Below, piece by piece: positions 1 through 7,400 of a stretch of DNA of 12,160 bases. The translations under genes and the position numbers were made by a program. The notes under the pieces were generated by a model. The model saw only the letters and a program-made list of their open reading frames with translations. It did no database searches and was not told the DNA's origin. The first letter of the stretch is position 1; the number at the start of each line of letters is the position of its first letter. The stretch lies in NCBI GenBank assembly GCA_900128585.1, contig LT642705.1, positions 1 to 12,160 of the forward strand. Direction: 5' to 3'. The stretch is from Stramenopiles sp. TOSAG23-3. Taxonomy: Eukaryota; Sar.

Positions 1-79
<79 letters not shown>
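1..79. repeat. (AAAG)n microsatellite
   Basis: A nearly pure tetranucleotide repeat of AAAG units runs from the window edge to position 79, with two interruptions where a C replaces a G. It is all-purine on the + strand apart from those two bases. It lies about 340 bp upstream of the PRMT3 start. It may extend beyond the window. No coding potential is seen. Confidence 0.95.
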
Positions 80-414
80 TCCTTTCCTCCTCTTCTCCTA
101 CCTTCCTTCCTTCTTCCTATTTTTTATTATACCAAGAAGTAATACCAAATTGGAAGTACCAACCGGTAAATAGGTGGTGGTGGTGAACCATAATAGTCGT
201 TCTTCTCTCTCTTCTTCTTCCTTCTTCTTCTCTCGCTTGTCGTCGGTTTAATTCTATATTATTTGTTGTTACGTACAATATATATAGATACGATTTGTAA
301 TCCATATTACATGTTTGCACGGAAAAAGAACGTTGAAATGGGGAGATACGATGTTAAGAAATTGGTAGAATAAAACATTAGTGTTGTTTTATATTTTATT
401 GCAACAGTATAAGT
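80..414 (+). promoter_or_regulatory. Upstream region of PRMT3 with CT-rich tracts and a TATA-like run
   Basis: This stretch holds no credible gene. Visible features are a pyrimidine-rich tract at about 80-120, a second and purer CT/CTT tract at 200-238, and an alternating TA run at 279-286. The TA run lies 129-136 bases before the ATG at 415. An in-frame TAG at 379-381 precedes the ATG, so the PRMT3 start cannot lie further upstream in this frame. The ATG context has A at -3 and G at +4, which is favourable for eukaryotic initiation. Calling the CT tract and TA run promoter elements is inference; the NDK gene has the same arrangement at similar distances. Confidence 0.4.
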
Positions 415-2043
415 ATGGCGAGTCTGTTATCGGTCGAGGACGAAGACGACCAACAAGGTTGGGAGGAGGCCATGGACGGAAGCGTTGGCGAAGAGAAAGC
501 GCCTACAAGAGGGTTGTTTACGGACGAATTATTTGATACGCCGGAAGATGCGCTGAAGCGCGCAACGGCTGACAGCAACTTTGATCTGTTGAAGCTCATT
601 CAGGACGTCGGGGGTGACTTTTACACGTCGATTAAAATTGTCAACTACGTTCGGTCGAAAGCTATGGGTGGGGAAACCCCGTCGGCAGTTGAAGCGGAGC
701 TTCGCACCAACAGTCAAACCATTTTAAGCGACGACCAGTTCTTGGCTTCGACAGTCACTGACGACCCACTGTTAATATTTGTTTCGTCTATTGCAGGATT
801 TGATGATGACAGTGACGAGGACGAGGGTGCAGGGTCGGAACACGACGACAGCGACGATGACATGCCCGCGCCATCCTCTGCGGTGGGGGGGCAAACGTCC
901 CAGCCTCGGGGCTTGAAAAGTGCGGGGGAGTTAGAACAAGAAAACGTAGAGTTGAAGGCTATGCTGGCGCGGTGCAGGAAAATGTTAAACTCGATGGTTA
1001 TGAGCGACGAGGGCGGTGCCGTGTCGAGCGAAGAAGAGAAAGACAAACCCCAGGACAACGATTCGTACTACTTTGACAGCTACTCGTACACCGGAATCCA
1101 CGAGACCATGCTGAAGGACACCGCCCGGACCGTTGCCTATCGCGACGCGATTTACAAGAACCCTCACCTGTTCAAGGACAAGGTTGTCCTGGACGTTGGG
1201 TGCGGGACTGGAATTCTGTCCATGTTTGCCGCCCGTGCCGGGGCAAAGCACGTCATCGGGGTGGATATGTCCGAGATGGCGTACAAAGCTATGGAAATTG
1301 TGCGCTCGAACAATTTGGAGAATACCATTACGATAGTCCATGGGAAAGTTGAAAACATTAAGCTGCCCTCGGGCTCAGACAAGGTTGACCTTATCGTGTC
1401 CGAGTGGATGGGGTACGCACTGGTTTACGAGTGCATGCTAGAAACGGTGCTGCATGCCCGTGATCAGTGGCTGAAGCCGGGCGGCGTAATGTTTCCGAAC
1501 GTTGCAAAGGTCTTCCTCGGTGGCCTATCCGATGAGGCCCTTTGGAAGGACAAAGTAGGTTATTGGGGCGACGTGTACGGCTTCGACATGAGCTGCATGC
1601 AGAAAAAGGACAGCACGAAAGAAGCGGACGTTTTTGTGGTCGAGGACAGTTCCGTATCGACCAGCATGGCGCCGGTATGGACGCTCGATATTCAGACAAT
1701 CACCCCTTCACAGCTGGACCGCGAGACCAGGTTTGAGCTTATGGTACGGAAGGACGGGCCCTTAACGGGGTTCGTCATCACTTTTGACTGTGCGTTCAAC
1801 GAAAAGTGCGAGCACGAGGTGGTCTTAAAGACGGGAACAGACACCCAACCGACCCACTGGAAGCAAACGGTGTTGCACTTGAAAACTCCAAGCCAGGCGT
1901 TGAACGTTGGCGATGTAGTCGCGGGCAAGTTCACAATAAAACGAAACGACAAAAATCCGCGTTATTTGGACATGGAGCTGGTCGTAGATGCCGGGAAAGC
2001 ATTCGGGGAATCGGGCTTGTCTGAAACGTACACACTGGAGTAA
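415..2043 (+). CDS. PRMT3: Protein arginine N-methyltransferase 3 (PRMT3-type)
   Basis: A 542-residue class I arginine methyltransferase that transfers methyl groups from S-adenosylmethionine to arginine. PRMT3 family members act in the cytosol, mainly on ribosomal protein uS5 (RPS2). The length is close to animal PRMT3 (about 530 residues). Residues 33-82 align with the PRMT3 N-terminal zinc-finger region, including the following conserved helix (DFYTSIKIVNYVR, 68-80), but the Cys and His zinc ligands are gone. An acidic linker spans about 128-152 and a short coiled coil about 171-195. The catalytic core starts at YYFDSY (218-223). Motif I is VLDVGCGTG (258-266), the double-E loop carries E330 and E339 (SEWMGY...YE), and the THW loop is at 480-482, followed by the beta-barrel. 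All these hallmark residues are intact, so activity is expected. An in-frame stop at 379-381 fixes the start region. The gene converges on the NDK gene. The PRMT family is certain; the subtype assignment is very likely, given the N-terminal domain. Confidence 0.94.
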   Translation: MASLLSVEDEDDQQGWEEAMDGSVGEEKAPTRGLFTDELFDTPEDALKRATADSNFDLLKLIQDVGGDFYTSIKIVNYVRSKAMGGETPSAVEAELRTNSQTILSDDQFLASTVTDDPLLIFVSSIAGFDDDSDEDEGAGSEHDDSDDDMPAPSSAVGGQTSQPRGLKSAGELEQENVELKAMLARCRKMLNSMVMSDEGGAVSSEEEKDKPQDNDSYYFDSYSYTGIHETMLKDTARTVAYRDAIYKNPHLFKDKVVLDVGCGTGILSMFAARAGAKHVIGVDMSEMAYKAMEIVRSNNLENTITIVHGKVENIKLPSGSDKVDLIVSEWMGYALVYECMLETVLHARDQWLKPGGVMFPNVAKVFLGGLSDEALWKDKVGYWGDVYGFDMSCMQKKDSTKEADVFVVEDSSVSTSMAPVWTLDIQTITPSQLDRETRFELMVRKDGPLTGFVITFDCAFNEKCEHEVVLKTGTDTQPTHWKQTVLHLKTPSQALNVGDVVAGKFTIKRNDKNPRYLDMELVVDAGKAFGESGLSETYTLE

Positions 2044-2090
2044 GTGTATTAGAGGACGGTGTGCTTCATTTAAATTTTTATCATGCATAT

Positions 2091-2501
2091 TAAATTCTGA
2101 CATAATGTACAAAAGGAGAATATTAATTCTCACTTTCGTAGTATCCACGTAATATTTTCTTTAGAAGAGAGAAGACATTTTTAAATAAAAGCAGTAGAAA
2201 TTTTTGTTTTTTAATTCTGACAGTTTAGTAGATTTCAGTTCGCAGTACATTAATTTTAACTTTATGATATGATACTTAAATAACAGCCAATTTTCTTGAG
2301 TTTAATTCTGACAAGTCCTCTTCACACAAATTTATCCTTACCCGATCGCGTGCGCATCCACGCCACCTCCTACCCCGCCCACCTGCCTATTTTAGTAAAA
2401 CTCTTTAAACGTAATTAGACAAAAGGAGCAGATTCAGTTTCGCGGTACATGAGAAAGCTAAATTTTAATTACTTTTTAAATAACAGCCAATTTTTGTTTT
2501 T
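2091..2501. repeat. Three degenerate copies of a short spacer repeat between convergent genes
   Basis: The spacer between PRMT3 and NDK holds no gene but contains related segments. Two copies lie exactly 200 bp apart. A 19-base string, TTAAATAACAGCCAATTTT, is identical at 2276-2294 and 2476-2494, and a nearby block reading CGC(A/G)GTACAT is at 2241-2250 and 2441-2450. A third, weaker copy to the left shares ACAAAAGGAG (2109-2118 and 2419-2428) and AATTTTTGTTTTT (2199-2211 and 2489-2501). The word AATTCTGAC recurs at 2093-2101, 2213-2221 and 2304-2312. The last copy ends just before the NDK stop codon. No terminal inverted repeats or target-site duplications are seen. The non-repetitive part at about 2313-2410 is more GC-rich and shows nothing recognisable. 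Confidence 0.7.
2184..2189 (+). terminator. Possible polyadenylation signal (AATAAA) for PRMT3
   Basis: A canonical AATAAA hexamer lies 141 bases after the PRMT3 stop codon, inside the AT-rich spacer. Such hexamers occur often by chance in AT-rich DNA, so this is only a candidate. I found no equally clear hexamer close behind the NDK or IQ/TPR stop codons on the minus strand. Confidence 0.3.
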
Positions 2502-2504
2502 AAC

Positions 2505-3494
2505 TTAATGTTTGGCCAACAAGTACCCAGCGGCAAAGCCGACGACGCCCGCGGCGACTGCGATCATAGCGGAGTCACTGCCCTTGTTGCTGTCTCGTAC
2601 GTGGCCTGGAAGCAAAGCTTCCAGGCATTCTGACGTGTTTTTGTCCTCAAGGGAGTCCCATAGGGAGCCTTTGCTCTCTCCCCCTAGGGCACGGACCTGT
2701 GGGTCAAAACCCCAGTTGTCAAGAGTCGCCTCGGTAACGCCCGCATCGGACAAGACCTTTCCAAAGGCGTCGTCTTGAGTTTTGACACCCAGCCAGTTCC
2801 GACGCTCGCAAAATGCTTCAAGGGGACTGGCCGACGCATGAACCCCGTTGTCCCCAACGTTTGGCTTTGCGGGAAGCCCAAGGTCTTTCCATAAGGTCAA
2901 AACAATGTTTCGGATGGAAGTGCTTGGTGCTGTTGCCGGATCAGTTGCACCAAGGATTTCTCCGCGGAAGTCCGCCCACGAGTACTTGGACTCTGGCCAC
3001 GTGATGGTGAAGTAGTAGATGGACGCCCCGGCCTTTACGTACTTTTCTCGCATCGACATAAAGAAACCGTTGAAGACGTACATTCCTGGCTGGACCTCGC
3101 CGCAGTAGAAGCCTCCGCCAAACTTGATCATGTTTCCTGCCTTCTTGGTCTTCGCCCATAGGGCATCCAACTCGCCAGCGCTGAGCTTAAGTTTGTTAGC
3201 CCCGTCCAAAGCGTTGTAAACTTTGCCCTGTGCCAAGGCGTCTTTCCAGGACAGACCGAATTGTTTCTGGAACTTGTCTTCTGGAACATTCAGCTGCTCT
3301 GGCTTCAAAAGCGTAGCTTTACTTGCAATTGCGTAGTAATGGTTGTCAATCAACTGATTGGACTCGATGGTCTTCGCGTCAATTTGGCCTTCGCTATCAA
3401 TGGTAATTCCACGTTGCTGCAGGTTGTTCCGGACAAGGGCTACGACCTTGTCCGTGACGGCGTGCGGCTTGATGAATACAAACGCAGAGTTCAT
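2505..3494 (-). CDS. Nucleoside diphosphate kinase with internal insertion and C-terminal membrane anchor
   Basis: A 329-residue protein, about twice the usual 150 of an NDK, which transfers the gamma-phosphate from ATP to NDPs through a phosphohistidine. Active-site positions known from the family are present: K9 (FIKP), Y53 or Y54, R177, T184 (LGATDPA), R195, N216, catalytic H219 (NGVHASAS) and E230 at H+11. The usual HGSDS reads HASAS, so the Asp after the serine is lost. The first Asp of the N-terminal KPDG-like motif is His (KPHA). Compared with a standard NDK, about 88 extra residues sit at roughly 56-143, after which the fold resumes at FFMSMREKYVKAG. A tail of about 75 residues follows the core and ends in a hydrophobic segment at 309-327 (IAVAAGVVGFAAGYLL) with only two residues after it, typical of tail-anchored membrane proteins. 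An in-frame stop at 3531-3533 supports the chosen ATG, which has A at -3. The family call is firm; target membrane and activity are inferred. Confidence 0.87.
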   Translation of the reverse strand: MNSAFVFIKPHAVTDKVVALVRNNLQQRGITIDSEGQIDAKTIESNQLIDNHYYAIASKATLLKPEQLNVPEDKFQKQFGLSWKDALAQGKVYNALDGANKLKLSAGELDALWAKTKKAGNMIKFGGGFYCGEVQPGMYVFNGFFMSMREKYVKAGASIYYFTITWPESKYSWADFRGEILGATDPATAPSTSIRNIVLTLWKDLGLPAKPNVGDNGVHASASPLEAFCERRNWLGVKTQDDAFGKVLSDAGVTEATLDNWGFDPQVRALGGESKGSLWDSLEDKNTSECLEALLPGHVRDSNKGSDSAMIAVAAGVVGFAAGYLLAKH

Positions 3495-3616
3495 GATGAT
3501 AATAGGATGGATGTTTAAAAACAGTAAATCTTAATTCAGTTCTTTTTCTTTTTTAAATTGATATATTACCTTTCTCTTAAAATAAGTAACATTTCTTCTT
3601 ATTAGCTTATACTTTA

Positions 3617-3716
3617 TACATATATATATATACTCATTCAATGCAGTAAAGCTTTCCAATAAATTTTGATAGATCGGTGGTGAAAAAACAAGAAAGAAGA
3701 AGAAGAAAAGAAGAAG
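3617..3716 (-). promoter_or_regulatory. TA run and CT-rich tract upstream of the NDK gene
   Basis: Read on the minus strand, a pyrimidine-rich CTT tract (3682-3716) is followed by an alternating TA run (3619-3632). The TA run lies 125-138 bases before the NDK ATG, almost the same distance as the TA run upstream of PRMT3. The CT tract is about 190-220 bases upstream, again as in PRMT3. A promoter role is inferred from this shared layout. Confidence 0.35.
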
Positions 3717-3828
3717 TGTTGTTGTTTGTATGGCCGCCGTCCGCCGTGCATAACCTACGTCGTACCGTATCCGATCATTTTATTATTTATCACCACATCA
3801 AAGGAACACAGCAGAGGATGGAGTGGGT

Positions 3829-3925
3829 GGGGGGAGCGGAAGAAAGAAGAAGAAGAAACGAAAGAAAGAAAGAAAGAAATGAAAAATATAAATAATAAGA
3901 AAAAAGAAAGAAAGAAAAATGAAAA
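3829..3925. repeat. Purine-rich GAA/AAAG microsatellite
   Basis: An interrupted run of GAA and AAAG units on the + strand, resembling the tract at the left edge of the window and the (GAA)n tract at 3682-3716. It is low-complexity sequence with short spurious open frames of Lys, Glu and Arg. No gene is supported here. Confidence 0.85.
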
Positions 3926-4427
3926 TGTGGTGATCTGAGGAGAGGAGGAGTAGGTGTGGTGAGTTGGGGTGAAGCTTTTTTATTTATGCTGTATACCTGT
4001 TAATTTTATATATTACAAAAATTATTATTTGTTAAAGTCCTATTCGATTTATATAGTAATATTATTGGCTAAAAAAAACAAAATCAATTATTTTTTAATT
4101 TTAAATAAAAATAAAATAAACTAATTTTTTTATGGTCAATAATTTGATTCCCACGCTATTTCTATAATAATATTAATACATTAAAGGGGATGGAGGATGG
4201 ATGATCAATTTTTTTTAAATAATAAATACGATCGAGTGACGACGAGTGACTGAAAAATGAATGTGGGTATATATAAGAGGAGTATTTTAAAAATTTATCA
4301 TATCACATATATTTGTGCAGTGCAGTATAAAAAAGTTTACTTCCGTCATGTACCTTACTGCGAACTTATTTCCCATATATTGCGGACAAGCGTTGTAAAT
4401 TATTTACAAAACGTTCTTCTCTTGAAA
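3926..4427. other. AT-rich spacer, no gene seen
   Basis: About 500 bases of very AT-rich DNA with poly-A and poly-T runs separate the left tracts from the end of the IQ/TPR gene. The only structure noted is a perfect 8-bp inverted repeat with a one-base loop, TTGTAAAT and ATTTACAA (4393-4409), starting 18 bases after the IQ/TPR stop codon on the minus strand. It could form a small hairpin in that gene's 3' UTR, but it may be chance in such AT-rich DNA. Short open frames on the + strand here run into the antisense of the IQ/TPR gene and look spurious. Confidence 0.6.
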
Positions 4428-7400
4428 TTAACCATTCAATGTGAAATTTTTTGTTTTGCCCATCGGCACAGCTTTTCCTTTTTTGTCTCCACTCCCGCCT
4501 TTCTTTTTTCCGGCCTTTTTCGCAGCTTTCTTCTTTGCCGCTTGGGCCTTCTTTTTGTTTGCCCTCGCTTCCAGCCTTTTCCGTTTTCGCTCTTCTGCAA
4601 TCTCAGAGGCAGACTTTCCGATGCTCTTGACGATACCTGCCCGTTGCCGTTCCATGTTGCTGAGCTTGCCGCGCAGGACATGGTCCTCCTGGAACATCGC
4701 CTTTCGCTCGTGGGCCTCTTGCACCCGGTTGAATGCACCCATTCGGCGCGACCTGTCCCGGTTCAGGCTTTGGAGTTTCACGCGAACGATGCGCTCTTCC
4801 TCCAGGCGTTGCAAGCGAGCTTCACGCTCCGCCCTGGTCTCGCGCGAGTTCTCCAGGCGACTCTTTAGCTGGTTGGCCAGCGCAACCTCGCTGATGGGAA
4901 GGTGCACCGAAAGACCTTGGTCGAAGAAGTACTGGTAGCACCCAATTATCATCTTGTCTGCCGGAGACAGCAACGAGGCTTCGATGAACAGTTTGTTTGC
5001 TTCCCCGTAGTCTTCCCGCAGCCACTGGGCAATCAACGCCTTGTTGCACAGAATTTTTGCCCTCAGCTCTTTTCGAGCCGAGTCGTCTATGGCCGATTTG
5101 TTCTCCATTGCGGCATCGACCAAGTCCGTGATCGACTGAACGTGCACCCCATACTTCCGCAGGGGGTCCCACTTTTCGCTGTACGTGGGCATAAAATACT
5201 CTTGCTCGAACCATTGGTACGACATGTTCCCTTTGTCGAGCTGCTGGGCGCGCTGCATCAGGCCTTCGCATTCCTTGAACTTTTCGATATCGTCGGTGAG
5301 CCCGGCGAGCCCAGCGAGGGCGAGCCCGTACCCGTACATGGTCGACACATCCTCGTCGTCAATACCCATGCTGTCTTGGTAGTACCCGACAGCTTTGCGA
5401 TAGTCTAGTTTGATCGCGTGGTAACCAAACGCCAGCCGGGCAACCACTCGACTGTTATCCGGCATAAGTTTGTGCTCGTACAACGAAATCTTGTGCAGTA
5501 CTGCGGGAGAGTGCTTCCCCCGCGCAAAGTGCCCGCGAACAAGCGCTTGAAAGGGAACGACCATTCTGTGAAACCGCTGGCTTCGCTGCCTCGCCGTGTA
5601 CACGACAGACATGATATCCTGCCTCCACTTTTCTCGCTTGGTGTCTTTCTGTGGGACAACAACGCGCGGTATCTCCTCCTCGCTCGAGCCCTTAGCCTTC
5701 TTCGTCTGGTTCTTCTTGCGTTCGGCCATCTCCTTGATCCGAACCTCCGCTTGTTCTGCTTCGAAACGCTTGTCTGCGATCATTTCTTCCTCCCGTTTCA
5801 CTTCCACCTTGCACAAGCGTTCGGTTTCATCCAAGTACGCTTCGGCCTGGGTGGGATTGTTGCGAACGTACAGGAGCAAAATAGCAAAGTTCAGCTGGGC
5901 CTCTGGTTCGTCAGCCCGTACCGAGGCCGCCCGAAAAAAGTACGAGTTCTCCGTGACCTGGAACGCCCGACCCCCCGGGTCCAGGCGAAAGCCAATCTCA
6001 AAGTGACGCTTCGCCTCCTGCTCGCTCGACTGACTGCGAAGGAGGTAGATACCGTACCCAAAATTGTAGTCTGCACTTACCCTGTTCTGCGAGGCGCTCG
6101 CCTCAGAGTAAAACGCGGTGGCAGCCTTGATATCGATGGGGGCAGACATAGTCTGGAACCACAGCGCCGCTTTCACCTTCAAAGCGTCGGAGAAATGATT
6201 GGCACGGCGAAGGCTCAGTTCGCAGTTCTTTCGTTGCAAGGAGAACGCAACCCAGAGCTTCCTCCAGTCCCCAGAAGAGAACGGAAACTTTTCCACTAGG
6301 TACTTTGCAAGGGACATGCGTTGCTTCGCCCGCCGCACGAACGCTTGTATCTTGGTGGACTTGATCCTGCGGGTCTCTTCGTAGTGAAGCTTCTTGTAGA
6401 AGACTCGACCCATGTACCCCCGCCAGACGCGCTGGATGTTCAGCGCGCTGCTCCACGGTAGGTATTCCTGGGCGTACTTTCGGCCCAGGTGCCCGCGGCA
6501 CAACTTTTGAATCTGCGTCGCCGCAATATTCAGCCGTGCCTCCTCCATGCGCTTCTCTAAGTTTGACAGTACCAGCCGGCGCGTTGGCTCGTGATCGGGT
6601 GTCACGTCCACTTGCGTCTCCACGTACTTTCCGTCGACAAGCACCATTTTCTTCTCATACACACGGGGCGTCTCGTTCGTCGCGACCAGCTCAAGCATTT
6701 GGACCAGCCGAAGTACCAACGGCTGCGCCTGCAGTCGCCACCCGGGCCTCAGAAATTTCTGTACAAGCAGTGGTTGATCGACGAACAGTTTCCTTATCTG
6801 TTCACCCGTGATTGTCAGCCGGTATGAGCGTTTGATTTTGTAAATGTAAGCTACGAACATGATCGATCGTCCCGCGGACAGCCGCTCTTCGTGAGATTGC
6901 CCCTTCACATTGTCGCCCTGAAAGTATGCCTCGTCTTTGTCCTCTGGCGTCCTCCCCTTCATCTCGGCGGGCACGTTGATCACGTCGAACGGTGAACGTT
7001 TCTTCTTCTTCTTCTTCTTACCTCCTGCCTTCCCCTTCCGTTTCTTCTTCCCCTTCCGCCCAAAGCGACTGCCTCCATCGTCATCGCTGTCCATGTCCGA
7101 TCCCTCGAAGGGCTTTGTCGCTTGCAGCAGCTCTGTCTTTGCGAGGCGCTCTGCAACTCGGTCGATGCAGGACGCCATTACACTGAGGAACCACTTGTCG
7201 GACGTCACGTGCGTGCATCGTATCCAAGGCTCTTGGCGGAATTCAATCCCCAGTGCCATCTGTTTCGTGATAACGAGCTCCTGAAAGACCAAGCGGTCGA
7301 TGATCTTGTGCAACAGGGCCTTGCGCTGGTTCGGTAGCAGCAGGTGTTTCATGTCCAGCACCTTGACAAAGATGTTGACGTCTTTATCCGTCAAAAATAT

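Noticed and set aside
1-79. Telomeric or CRISPR-like repeat
   Set aside because: The unit is a plain AAAG tetranucleotide with no spacers and no telomere-type TTAGGG or TTTAGGG unit.
2044-2504. Transposable element in the convergent spacer
   Set aside because: No open frame, terminal inverted repeats or target-site duplication could be seen, so it is reported only as a degenerate repeat.
3677-3938. Lys/Arg/Glu-rich short frames over the purine tract
   Set aside because: Two overlapping frames simply translate the GAA/AAAG microsatellite.
4257-4868. Open frame of 203 codons on the + strand beginning in the AT-rich spacer
   Set aside because: Its first part is AT-rich low-complexity translation and its second part is antisense to the Lys-rich end of the IQ/TPR gene. 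No domain is visible.
5418-6299. Open frame of 293 codons on the + strand inside the IQ/TPR gene
   Set aside because: It is fully antisense to a long frame with clear IQ and TPR repeats, and its translation shows no recognisable domain. Open antisense frames are expected in GC-rich coding DNA.
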